Positions 16,478 to 24,432 of a stretch of DNA of 60,954 nt are shown here, piece after piece. The notes under the pieces are model-generated. The model saw nothing but the letters and a program-made list of their open reading frames with translations, searched no databases and was not told the DNA's origin. Made by a program: the position numbers and the translations under genes. The first letter of the stretch is position 1; every line of letters begins with the position of its first letter. Source of the stretch: Hyphomonadaceae bacterium (lineage in GTDB: Bacteria > Pseudomonadota > Alphaproteobacteria > Caulobacterales > Hyphomonadaceae); NCBI GenBank assembly GCA_030697555.1, contig JAUYPV010000117.1:1-60954 (forward strand), given 5' to 3'.

Positions 16478-17245
16478 TCAGCGCGCCGTGTATCCGCCGT
16501 CGATGACCAGCTCCGTGCCCGTGACGAACTTGGATTCATCCGACGCCAGATAGACAACGCCCCACGCGATATCGTCCGGCTCGCCCATGTGGCCCAGCGG
16601 GTGAAGATCTCCCACCGCCTTTCGACCCGCCTCGAGGTCTCCGAGCGATTTGAGATGACCCTCCACCATCGGTGTCCAGATATAGCCAGGATGGACCGAA
16701 TTGACCCGGATGCGGTCCGGCGCATAGAGCAGCGCATCGGTCTTGCTCATCAGACGCACGGCGCCCTTGGAGGCATGATAGGGGGGAACGTCGGCTCCTC
16801 CGACCAGCCCATAGATCGAGGACAGATTGATAATGCTGCCACTGCCGGCGGCCCGCAGGTGCGGGATGACGTGCTTGGTGCAGAAGAACACGCCTTTCAC
16901 ATTGACCGCCTGGACCCGATCCCATTCAGCTTCGGTAAGTTCGTGCGTCGGCTTGCTTGAGCCGGCAATGCCGGCGTTGTTCACCAGGATGTCGATCCGT
17001 CCGAAATAGGTCGCCGCCTCGCTTATCGCTGCGGCCACCTGCTTCTCGCTGGAGACGTCGCACGAGATGAAAAGCGCCTGCAGGCCGCGGTCGACCAGAT
17101 CCGCGACCACCGCCGTGCCTTCGCGCTCGTCCGTGTCGAGCACTGCGACCGAGGCCCCTTCCTGCGCCATCTGTAGGGCACAAGCCCTCCCGATGCCGAC
17201 GGCGCCCCCCGTGATGACCGCGACTTTGTTTTTCAGACGGTCCAT
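16478..17245 (-). CDS. SDR family NAD(P)-dependent oxidoreductase
   Basis: A 255-residue classical short-chain dehydrogenase. Cofactor motif TGxxxGxG in 'VITGGAVGIGRACALQMA', Asp in 'VAVLDTDERE' suggesting NAD(H) preference, 'NNAGIAG', and the catalytic Ser and Tyr-x3-Lys in 'INLSSIYGLVG' and 'YHASKGAVRLM'; the C terminus 'FVTGTELVIDGGYTAR' is typical. Substrate unknown; it may reoxidise NADH or reduce a ketone when oxygen is short. ATG 17245 follows GGGAG. A FixK-type box lies upstream at 17299. Confidence 0.93.
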   Translation of the reverse strand: MDRLKNKVAVITGGAVGIGRACALQMAQEGASVAVLDTDEREGTAVVADLVDRGLQALFISCDVSSEKQVAAAISEAATYFGRIDILVNNAGIAGSSKPTHELTEAEWDRVQAVNVKGVFFCTKHVIPHLRAAGSGSIINLSSIYGLVGGADVPPYHASKGAVRLMSKTDALLYAPDRIRVNSVHPGYIWTPMVEGHLKSLGDLEAGRKAVGDLHPLGHMGEPDDIAWGVVYLASDESKFVTGTELVIDGGYTAR

Positions 17246-17298
17246 TGGCTTTCTCCCGTAGCGTCCCACACATGATACCCGAGCCGCTCGCGAGGATA

Positions 17299-17312
17299 TT
17301 GAGCTGCATCAA
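17299..17312. promoter_or_regulatory. FixK-type box upstream of SDR gene
   Basis: TTGAGCTGCATCAA matches TTGA-N6-TCAA and lies 54 bases before the leftward ATG at 17245. Confidence 0.65.
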
Positions 17313-17339
17313 TCCGGAAGCGTCGCCAAACGCTCCTCA

Positions 17340-19997
17340 TCAGGCGAGCCGGAATTCGACCCGCGTCAGATGAAGATCAGCCGGACTGGCCCCAAGGGCG
17401 CCGCCCAGGCGCCGCGCCAGATCCAGGGTTGCTGCGTTTTCTGAGAGCACATCGCCCCAAACCAGCGTCGCGCCGCGCGTGCGCGCATAGCTCAAGGCTT
17501 CGTTGAGCAGCGTCCGGCCGACCCGTTTGCGCTGCAATCCGGTCCGGACGATGATGGCGCATTCTGCGGCGTCGAAATTCGGATCGAACACGAGACGCAC
17601 GACCCCGCCAAGTTCTCCTTCAGGTTCTTCCGCTACCAGAACCATCTCCCGGTCATAGTCGATCTGCGACAGGCGCGCAGCTGTGGCGGGTGAAAGCGCA
17701 CCAACCCCGCCGTGAAAGCGCATTCTCAAATCCTGCGCAGCTGTACGCTTGGCCATTGCAGCAAGCAGCGCCCCATCATCCGGCCTTATCGGTCTCAGAA
17801 CCAGGCGCTGCCCACCAAGATCAAGGCTGCGCGTCAGCTCGGAAGGATAAGGACGTATTGCCAGTGGCGCTGGGCGAATGTTTGCGGCCCCCACGATGAC
17901 GCGTGCATCGAGCGCGAGGACGCCATCCGCATCGGCCAGCAGGGGATTGATGTCGAGTTCCTCGATCTCAGGGAAATCGACAACCAGATCCGAGAGCGCC
18001 ACCAGAGCGGCTGTGATCGCGTCGAGACGGGCCGGGGCGCGATCACGATATCCCGACAGCAGCCGGAAGACCCGCGTACGCTCGACCATGTCGCGCGCGA
18101 GGTTGCCGTTGAGCGGCGGCAGCCCCATGCACCGGTCGGCGATGACCTCCGCCGCGACCCCGCCATGACCAAACAGCAGGCACGGTCCAAAGATGGCGTC
18201 GCGAACCGCGCCAAGCAGAAGCTCTTGTGCGTGAGGACGCCGGATCATCTGCTGTATCGTAAAGCCGTCGATGACGGCGTCCGGCCGCTGGCGCTTGACC
18301 TGTGACAGCATCTCTCTCGCAGCGTCGCCAACCAAATTGGGCTCGCTCAGGCCGAGCTTGACGCCTCCCACATCGGTCTTGTGAGTGATCTGGCGAGACA
18401 AGATCTTGAGGACGAAAGGTCCTGTCATGCGACTGGCGGCAAATGCCGCCTCTTGCGGGGTCGCTGCGGTGAATGTCTCCACCACGGGGATGCCGTAGGA
18501 TGAAAGAACTGCCTTGGCTTCAGGCTCGGTCAGGATGCTGCGGCCCTCCGCCTGAACGGCGGCGATAACCGCACGGGCCTTCTCTCGTAGTGGGGAGGGA
18601 CGCTCTGCCGCGGCGACGGGCGTCTCGTACAGGGCGCGTTGGTTGCGCGCAAATTCGCCAAGATGCCCGAACGCCTGCACGGCCTCGTCCGGCGTTTCAT
18701 AGTTCGGGATTCGCGCTTCGGACAGGATGCGCCGGGATTCACCGGTCGATGCCGCTCCCATCCAGCACGCCAGGAGCGGCTTTTGTGGATACGCGTTCTT
18801 GATATCGACCGTTGCTTGCGCGGCGTCGAGCGAATCGGCAACACCGGTCGGGCAGTTCATCACCAGCAGCCCGTCGCTGCCGGGCTGATTGATGAGAACG
18901 TCCAGCGCGGCTCGATATCGCGAGCCTTGCGCGTCGCCGAGGATGTCGACGGGATTGGCATGAGGCCAGGATGCAGGAAGGACAGCATCCAGCTTGCTGA
19001 TCGCGTCGTCTGACAAGGGGGACAGAGAGCCGCCGGCTTGCTCGAGCGCGTCAGCGGCAAGAACGCCAAGGCCGCCGCCATTGGTCAGCACCATGAGCCG
19101 GCCGCCATTGACGTGGAGTCCGCTCGCCAGAGTCTCTGCGGCATCGAACAGCGCGCGCAGCGTGTCTACACGCAGCATGCCGGCGCGCCGGAACACAGCG
19201 TCGTAGACCGCATCGGCGCCGGCGAGAGCGCCGGTATGAGACGCTGCCGCCCTGGCCCCTGCGGCGCTCTTACCGCCCTTCACCACAATGACCGGCTTGG
19301 CGCGCGACGCGATACGCCCGGCGGACATGAATTTTCGCGCTTCGGTGATGGTCTCCGCGTAGATCAGGATGGCCGACGTCTCTGCATCAAGGGCGAGGAA
19401 ATCCAGAAGGTCTCCGAAGTCCACGTCGGCCATGTCGCCGAGAGAGAGCACATAAGAAAAGCCGATGCCCTTTCCCAGCGCCCAATCGACCATGGATGTG
19501 GCGATGGCGCCGGACTGCGTGATGAAGGCAATGCTGCCCTTCGACGGCGCCTTGTGCGCGAAGCTGGCATTGATGCCTCGGACCGGCGACAGCACGCCGA
19601 GGCAGTTGGGCCCAACTATTCGCATCAGGTGAGGGCGGGCGGAGTCGAGCATGCGCTGTCGAAGGCCGGCGTCGAGGCCTGCCGTTATGACGATCGCAGC
19701 CTTGCAGCCGATCTTGCCGAGCTCTGCGATGAGGCCTGGAATGGTCGGAGCGGGTGTTGCCAGGACGGCCAGATCAGGCTGTTGCGGCAGATCGCTGATA
19801 CGAGTGTAGCTCCGGACCGAGCAGATTTCGCTTTCGTGCGGGTTCACTGGCATGATCGGGCCGGCAAAGCCGCCGGACACGAGATTGCGGGCGAGAACGT
19901 GGCCGACGGAGCCTGGCTGGTTGCTCGCGCCGACAAGAGCAATCGCTCCGGGCGAAAAGAGAGCCTCGAGGTTCCGAGTTGTCACGCTGTCGCCCAA
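17340..19997 (-). CDS. NDP-forming acyl-CoA synthetase fused to GNAT acetyltransferase
   Basis: An 885-residue multidomain cytoplasmic protein. Order: CoA-binding domain (about 8-110, 'IALVGASNQPGSVGHVL'), succinyl-CoA-ligase-like domains with the likely phospho-His in 'ASHTGALAGADAVYDAV' (near 258), an ATP-grasp domain (about 480-700, 'AQELLLGAVRDAIFGPCLLF') and a C-terminal GNAT domain (about 725-885, with 'TGLQRKRVGRTLLNEAL'). The layout matches Pat-type protein lysine acetyltransferases, in which the synthetase part senses acyl-CoA; some relatives make acetate and ATP. No ATG suits; TTG 19997 or GTG 19985 may start it. A FixK-type box lies upstream at 20057. Confidence 0.88.
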   Translation of the reverse strand: MGDSVTTRNLEALFSPGAIALVGASNQPGSVGHVLARNLVSGGFAGPIMPVNPHESEICSVRSYTRISDLPQQPDLAVLATPAPTIPGLIAELGKIGCKAAIVITAGLDAGLRQRMLDSARPHLMRIVGPNCLGVLSPVRGINASFAHKAPSKGSIAFITQSGAIATSMVDWALGKGIGFSYVLSLGDMADVDFGDLLDFLALDAETSAILIYAETITEARKFMSAGRIASRAKPVIVVKGGKSAAGARAAASHTGALAGADAVYDAVFRRAGMLRVDTLRALFDAAETLASGLHVNGGRLMVLTNGGGLGVLAADALEQAGGSLSPLSDDAISKLDAVLPASWPHANPVDILGDAQGSRYRAALDVLINQPGSDGLLVMNCPTGVADSLDAAQATVDIKNAYPQKPLLACWMGAASTGESRRILSEARIPNYETPDEAVQAFGHLGEFARNQRALYETPVAAAERPSPLREKARAVIAAVQAEGRSILTEPEAKAVLSSYGIPVVETFTAATPQEAAFAASRMTGPFVLKILSRQITHKTDVGGVKLGLSEPNLVGDAAREMLSQVKRQRPDAVIDGFTIQQMIRRPHAQELLLGAVRDAIFGPCLLFGHGGVAAEVIADRCMGLPPLNGNLARDMVERTRVFRLLSGYRDRAPARLDAITAALVALSDLVVDFPEIEELDINPLLADADGVLALDARVIVGAANIRPAPLAIRPYPSELTRSLDLGGQRLVLRPIRPDDGALLAAMAKRTAAQDLRMRFHGGVGALSPATAARLSQIDYDREMVLVAEEPEGELGGVVRLVFDPNFDAAECAIIVRTGLQRKRVGRTLLNEALSYARTRGATLVWGDVLSENAATLDLARRLGGALGASPADLHLTRVEFRLA

Positions 19998-20056
19998 CGA
20001 TGGAGATGCGCGGTTTGCCCGCTCTGCGAAAGTAGACTTACCGCGACAAACACCAT

Positions 20057-20070
20057 TTGACGAACCTCAA
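20057..20070. promoter_or_regulatory. FixK-type box upstream of acyl-CoA synthetase/GNAT gene
   Basis: TTGACGAACCTCAA matches TTGA-N6-TCAA, 60 bases before the proposed start at 19997. Confidence 0.55.
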
Positions 20071-20272
20071 ACCTGTCGAGGGGGTTACCCTGCATATCTA
20101 ACAGCGGTGAACTCGCATTCGCTTATGCCGCCGGCTCAATCAGCGAGGAACCCAGCGGTCCGCCGAACGCTTGCAATCCGAACATATCGGCTTGCGCCAG
20201 TGCGAAGCCATGGAGCCGCAAGTGGATCATGAAACACTCTCCCAACGCGTTGAACGCGTTGAAGGAAACGCG

Positions 20273-20428
20273 ATGCGCGATCCGGTTTGCGGAATGCCCG
20301 TTACGATATTTATCGACCATAATTCACGCTCAGTATTCGGACGCCTTCTCGCGTTCTTCTTTGCGCGGATGTACGCCCGTTGGTGCGTCAGACGCATGGC
20401 GGATAGCGCAACGGTGCAGTTCTTATGA
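20273..20428 (+). CDS. Possible small protein starting like a YHS domain, maybe a remnant
   Basis: A 51-codon frame beginning 'MRDPVCGMPV', the exact opening of the metal-binding YHS domain, preceded by AAGGAA. After that the sequence diverges to a hydrophobic and Arg-rich stretch ('LLAFFFARMYARWCVRR') without the usual second cysteine motif. It may be a degenerate YHS gene or a short membrane peptide. The rest of 20071-20504 shows no gene; two copies of AACGCGTTGAA-type sequence stand at about 20243-20263. Confidence 0.35.
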   Translation: MRDPVCGMPVTIFIDHNSRSVFGRLLAFFFARMYARWCVRRMADSATVQFL

Positions 20429-20504
20429 TGTGTGCAAAAGAGGCGTGGGAATCCTTCGCGGGAGTCGATGAATCTCAGTTCACGCCAGGTCTGGAAGTCG
20501 CGTG

Positions 20505-20518
20505 TTGATCCTGCTCAA
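20505..20518. promoter_or_regulatory. FixK-type box upstream of DUF3775 gene
   Basis: TTGATCCTGCTCAA matches TTGA-N6-TCAA. It overlaps the first codons of the longest open frame (GTG 20502), which argues that translation begins further in, at ATG 20592. Confidence 0.55.
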
Positions 20519-20591
20519 GGCGGCAGCGACCCCGGCGGCCTATTCGCGCATAGACGAGTATGCGGATGGCAAGAAGCTGGAGCTGGATCAG

Positions 20592-21020
20592 ATGTTCCGC
20601 AGATTGAATGACGAGGCCAAGGGCGTTATCGACGTCTCCGCTGATGCGCTCGCTCGCATCATCCTTCTTGCGCGCACGTTTGCCGCGGACGCGGCGTCGG
20701 CCAGCGGAACGAAGGAAGGATTGGGACGGCAAGACGTTTCGGAGAGCGGCGCCGATCTGCGCGCAGCAATCGAAAGCCTATCAGCAGACGACCAGGCCAT
20801 TCTTGTGGCCCTCGCATGGATCGGGCGAGGCGAGTTCGTACCGGCCGAATTCGACCAAGCGCTTGTCATGGCGTTCGAACGACAAACCGGCGCAGCGTCA
20901 GACTATCTCATGGGTCTGCCGATGCTTGGCGATCTTCTCGAACTCGGCGCAGCCTGCGGGGCCGAACTTTCGGGCGCTTCATCCGGCGGTCAGGCCGCTG
21001 GCGGATCCCTGCCGCACTAA
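20592..21020 (+). CDS. DUF3775 family protein
   Basis: A 142-residue soluble protein matching DUF3775: 'RIILLARTFAADAAS', an acidic linker, 'LRAAIESLSADDQAILVAL', 'AWIGRGEF' and 'ASDYLMGLPMLGDLLELG'. Function of the family is unknown; it is widespread in alphaproteobacteria. The frame is open from GTG 20502, but a FixK box sits at 20505-20518, so ATG 20592 (GGAG about ten bases upstream) is preferred. It lies upstream of the FixK-like regulator gene in the same direction, with a 268-base gap. Confidence 0.8.
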   Translation: MFRRLNDEAKGVIDVSADALARIILLARTFAADAASASGTKEGLGRQDVSESGADLRAAIESLSADDQAILVALAWIGRGEFVPAEFDQALVMAFERQTGAASDYLMGLPMLGDLLELGAACGAELSGASSGGQAAGGSLPH

Positions 21021-21288
21021 AACTCCCCGGCGCTGCGCTGCGAAGCAACGGCGACTGGCCAAACGGTTTTCGCACGACCAGGTGAGACGTTCCGCCGCAT
21101 CGGCGGGCACACTGGGGTCTGACGCGGGCCATCCCAGCAACAAGGCCGGCCGGAATCGCGCTGCACCTGCCTCGAAGCGGCGCCGTGTCAGACTTTGTCA
21201 CACAGCCCGTCACACTTCGGCAAACGCACGCAAGGTCGGTCAGCCATCAAAGGCGCATCGGACACTCTGACGGACAGGAAGAGACCCA
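21021..21288. promoter_or_regulatory. Upstream region of the FixK-like gene with a 7-bp direct repeat
   Basis: No gene and no FixK box is seen here. GTCACAC occurs at 21197-21203 and again at 21209-21215 (12-base period), the sort of tandem spacing OmpR-type regulators bind. Whether the response regulator at 34146 acts here is inference. Confidence 0.3.
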
Positions 21289-21990
21289 ATGTGCATCAAC
21301 GGCGGCAACATCATCGACTTTGATCGCTCGGGCGAAGGCGGCTGGACGGTTGCGGACAAGGCGCGGTCCTTCCGCCAGGTGCCGGCTCACCAGCACCTCT
21401 TCTTTGAAGGCGACGAGCGCACCCACATCTTTGTCGTCGAAAGCGGATGGGTGAAGCTTTATCGCACCTTGATCGATGGGCAGCGTCAGGTAGTCGGCTT
21501 CTGCAACGGCGGCTCGATCCTGGGTTTGGAAGGCGGCGAGGATCACGTTAATGCCTGCGAGGCCGTGACCGCCGTCAAAGTTCGCGCCATTCCAGTCGGA
21601 CGCCTCCCGGAACTCTGCACACGCGATCCCGAGCTGGCCGGCCAGCTGCTGCGCCAGATGGGCCGTCAGCTTGGCACTGCGCAATCGCAGCTGACAACCG
21701 TCGGCGCCCAATCCGCAGACCAGAAGCTCGCCACCTTCCTGCTGGCGTTCGCGAACTATGGCGCTCCGCAAGGTGGCGAGTTCGACCTGCCGATGCGGCG
21801 CAGCGATATTGGAGAGTTTCTCGGCCTCCGGCTCGAGACCGTCTCCCGCAAGCTTTCGGATTTTCAGCGCCGCAAGTGGGTTCGCATGGTTTCTCTCTAC
21901 CGCTGCCGTGTCCTCGACCGTGACGCGCTCGAGAACCTTGCTGCGGGTGGCGAAGCCGAGGACGCCAGCTTCGTGCGAGCGGCTAGCTGA
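21289..21990 (+). CDS. fixK: Crp/Fnr family regulator, FixK-like
   Basis: A 233-residue transcription factor with an N-terminal cyclic-nucleotide-fold sensor (about 25-140) and a C-terminal Crp-type winged helix (about 145-225). The recognition helix 'GLRLETVSRKLSDFQR' carries Glu183, Ser186 and Arg187, the residues that read TTGAT half-sites in FNR/FixK, matching the boxes spread over this region. Cysteines occur at 2, 72, 90, 110 and 206 only; the N-terminal Cys cluster of FNR/FnrN is absent, so direct oxygen sensing by an iron-sulfur cluster is unlikely. Expression is probably set by the FixL-like kinase system. Confidence 0.88.
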   Translation: MCINGGNIIDFDRSGEGGWTVADKARSFRQVPAHQHLFFEGDERTHIFVVESGWVKLYRTLIDGQRQVVGFCNGGSILGLEGGEDHVNACEAVTAVKVRAIPVGRLPELCTRDPELAGQLLRQMGRQLGTAQSQLTTVGAQSADQKLATFLLAFANYGAPQGGEFDLPMRRSDIGEFLGLRLETVSRKLSDFQRRKWVRMVSLYRCRVLDRDALENLAAGGEAEDASFVRAAS

Positions 21991-22169
21991 GGCTGTAGTA
22001 ACCGGTCGAAACAGGCTAGCTCGACACCGCGGTTGGCGGGTCTTGCGCTCACCACAGAACGGCTAGTGCAGGAGTGCGCCGCCGAGAAGCATCGCCGGGA
22101 TTGCCGAGCCTGGAGCGAGGAAGCGTGCTGATCATGGCCCGCTTGTGACAGCGGACAGGTTGCTGCGCC

Positions 22170-22183
22170 TTGTTCCTGATCAA
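22170..22183. promoter_or_regulatory. FixK-type box, one mismatch
   Basis: TTGTTCCTGATCAA differs from TTGA-N6-TCAA at one base. It is the distal of two sites before the USP gene at 22272. Confidence 0.4.
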
Positions 22184-22210
22184 GCCTGAGCCGGCGGATA
22201 TCAGCGCCGT

Positions 22211-22224
22211 TTGAGCCCGGTCAA
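22211..22224. promoter_or_regulatory. FixK-type box upstream of second USP gene
   Basis: TTGAGCCCGGTCAA matches TTGA-N6-TCAA, 48 bases before the ATG at 22272. Confidence 0.6.
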
Positions 22225-22271
22225 AGTCGTGGGGGGCGATGCGCCTAGGCTGGGCGTCAAGGAGAGACGCC

Positions 22272-23108
22272 ATGACCTACCGGAACATCCTCGTCCAAAT
22301 CGATAATTCGACTTCCGCCAGGGCAAGGGTCGCGGCGGCGATTTCACTCGCGCTGAGGTTCAAGTGCGCGGTTACCGGGGTCTTTCTGAAGTCGGAATTC
22401 GTTCCCAACTACATCGTTGGCGAGGGCATGGTGCTGCCTTCGGAGAATGTCGAAGCCTTCATCGAAGAGCGGCGCGAAGAGACGAACAAGGCGATGCTCG
22501 CCGCGCGCCGTGTGTTCGATGAAGCCGCACGGGGCGCCTGCATTCCCTTCCACTGGCTTGATATCAATGGCGACAGCCCGGCCGACCTGATCGACTGCGC
22601 CCGCCGGCACGATCTTGCCATTCTGCCGCCAGAGATGAAGGCAGTGTTCAGCCAGACGGTCATCACCGCTGCCGAGATCGGCATGGCGTCGGGTGGACCA
22701 GTCCTGGTGCTTAAGCATGGAGGCTATCCCGCCGAATTCGGGCGCAAGATTCTCGTTGCATGGAAGGATTCCCGGGAATCGGCCCGGGCCCTGCGCGACG
22801 CCTGGCCGTTTCTTGCTCAGGCGGAAGAGATCCATTTTCTCGCGGTCTCTCCGCACGGAGAGGCCGAGCTGGACCACCTACTGCAGCGACATCTCCATGT
22901 TCATGGCTGCAAGGAAGCAAGGCTGGTGGTCGACAGGAACGACGAAGCGCCGGTCGCCGATCTCATTCGTCGCCAGGTCGGTATTGTGGGCGCCGATCTG
23001 GTCGTGCTCGGCCTCTATGGCCACTCGCGCCTCCGGGAAATGGTGCTGGGCGGCGTCAGCCGGGACCTGCTGCGGGATATTCCGATGCCGCTTCTGGTCT
23101 CGCACTGA
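22272..23108 (+). CDS. Universal stress protein, two-domain, copy 2
   Basis: A 278-residue tandem Usp protein, close paralogue of the one at 10838: both share 'KILVAWKDSRESAR', 'AEEIHF' and the C-terminal 'LGGVSR...MPLLVSH'. The C-terminal nucleotide motif is 'GLYGHSRLREMVLGGVSRD'. GGAGAG precedes the ATG. Two FixK-type boxes lie upstream. The cytochrome gene at 23396 follows in the same direction and may be co-transcribed. Confidence 0.92.
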   Translation: MTYRNILVQIDNSTSARARVAAAISLALRFKCAVTGVFLKSEFVPNYIVGEGMVLPSENVEAFIEERREETNKAMLAARRVFDEAARGACIPFHWLDINGDSPADLIDCARRHDLAILPPEMKAVFSQTVITAAEIGMASGGPVLVLKHGGYPAEFGRKILVAWKDSRESARALRDAWPFLAQAEEIHFLAVSPHGEAELDHLLQRHLHVHGCKEARLVVDRNDEAPVADLIRRQVGIVGADLVVLGLYGHSRLREMVLGGVSRDLLRDIPMPLLVSH

Positions 23109-23395
23109 GCAAATGCAACAGGGGTCCGCCCATGCATAATGCGACATCACCGCTCCGGATTGGTTCGCCTAGCGCGTGGCGAGGAGCGTCGCACGCGGGG
23201 CGCCGGCCGGTGCAGAAGGGATTTTCGCAGAAGGCCGACGCTCCACCACGCAGACGCCGGATGTCCTTTCTGAGGCAGGCGGGAGAGGAGATCGCTGAAC
23301 ATCCGGCGGAAACCGCCGCCCTGCTGGCCATGGTTGTTGCCATGTCGCGGTTGCTTCGATCCAGAAAGCGGAAGCCTGCCCAAAGCGGTGATGAC

Positions 23396-23806
23396 ATGCT
23401 GCAGCGGCGTCGCTCCGTGATCCCGATCAGTGTGATGGCCGCCTTGTGTATCCTCGGTCTGGCCTCATGCGCCACAGACGACGCGCGAGCGATTGCCGTT
23501 GCACCCGATCCGAATTCTTACGGCCGCGAATACGCCGACGACTTCACGAACGCCGGCCGTCAGATCGCAGAACAATCATGTGCGTCGTGTCATGCGATCG
23601 GCGGCCAGACCAGGAGCCCGCATCCGGACGCGCCGCCGATGAATACGCTCTTGTCGCGCTATGATCCAAACACGCTGGCGGACGATCTGATCGCTGGCAT
23701 TCGTGTCGGGCATGACGATATGCCGCTTTTCGACTTCAACGTCATCGCAGCGGATTCCCTGATTGCTTATCTTGAGTCGATCTCGCCGAAGGTAGACCCG
23801 CGCTGA
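23396..23806 (+). CDS. Monohaem cytochrome c lipoprotein (VGHxDMPxF family), copy 1
   Basis: A 136-residue predicted lipoprotein: signal 'MAALCILGLASC' with lipobox LASC, haem site 'CASCHAIGG', then 'SPHPDAPPMNTLLSRYDP' and 'GIRVGHDDMPLFDF', whose Met is the likely sixth ligand, ending 'LIAYLESIS'. Nearly identical segment order is found at 37441, 37840 and 40017. The frame is open back to 23132, but ATG 23396 gives a normal signal peptide. Expected in the periplasm, tethered to a membrane, carrying electrons; partners unproven. Confidence 0.85.
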   Translation: MLQRRRSVIPISVMAALCILGLASCATDDARAIAVAPDPNSYGREYADDFTNAGRQIAEQSCASCHAIGGQTRSPHPDAPPMNTLLSRYDPNTLADDLIAGIRVGHDDMPLFDFNVIAADSLIAYLESISPKVDPR

Positions 23807-23834
23807 GGCGAGAGGCCGAGATTCGCCATCGGCG

Positions 23835-24419
23835 TCAGGCCAATTCCTTGCCGAGCCGGCGCATCTTGGCCAACAGGGCCTCGGATTGGTTGCGAGACAG
23901 CGCGCCGACCCCTCCAATGAGGGTTTCACGGATCGGCCTGATGCCGCTCATGCCGAGGATGGAGCTTTCGAATCCGCGCACGCCGTGCGCCCCGAACATC
24001 AGCTTGTAGGCGGCGGCTGGCATGCCCATGGTCACGATGACGCGCGCCGACTTGCCTTTCAGCTGCTGGCGCGGCCAGCCGCCCTTTGCGTTGGCCTCAA
24101 TGGCGAAATTGTTGCGGCAGAGCTGCTCGAAGAAGGCCTTCACCACCGCAGGCATGGTTCCGAGCCACAGCGGATAAACGACGACAAGATGGTGGCATGC
24201 CTTTATTGCTTGCTGGGCGGCGACGACGGATTCGATCGGCGGCTTGCCGAAGTCCGCCGGATCGCGAAGCATGGGAATGTCCATCGAGCCGAGGTCAATG
24301 CGTCGAACCCTGGCGCGGGCGAGTTTGGCGCCGTCAGCATAGGCATCCGCGATAGCATGGCACAGATGCTTCCCCTTGCCATCGGGATGACCCTGGAGAA
24401 TGCAGACGGTGCGGTCCAT
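23835..24419 (-). CDS. NAD(P)H dehydrogenase (quinone), flavodoxin-like fold
   Basis: A 194-residue flavoprotein of the NQO1/MdaB/KefF type. The FMN/FAD fold shows in 'CILQGHPDGKGKHLCHAIADAY', 'HHLVVVYPLWLGTMPAVVKAFF' and 'IVTMGMPAAAYK'. Predicted to reduce quinones with two electrons, limiting semiquinone formation. It starts 13 bases after the hemN stop, so it is the last gene of a leftward unit (25788-26045 protein, hemN, this gene) likely driven from the box at 26129. Confidence 0.85.
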   Translation of the reverse strand: MDRTVCILQGHPDGKGKHLCHAIADAYADGAKLARARVRRIDLGSMDIPMLRDPADFGKPPIESVVAAQQAIKACHHLVVVYPLWLGTMPAVVKAFFEQLCRNNFAIEANAKGGWPRQQLKGKSARVIVTMGMPAAAYKLMFGAHGVRGFESSILGMSGIRPIRETLIGGVGALSRNQSEALLAKMRRLGKELA

Positions 24420-24432
24420 GACTGCTCCTGCG

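Noticed and set aside
23132-23395. N-terminal extension of the cytochrome at 23396 or a separate small gene
   Set aside because: The frame is open, but the extension would hide the lipoprotein signal, and no ribosome site or family supports a separate gene.
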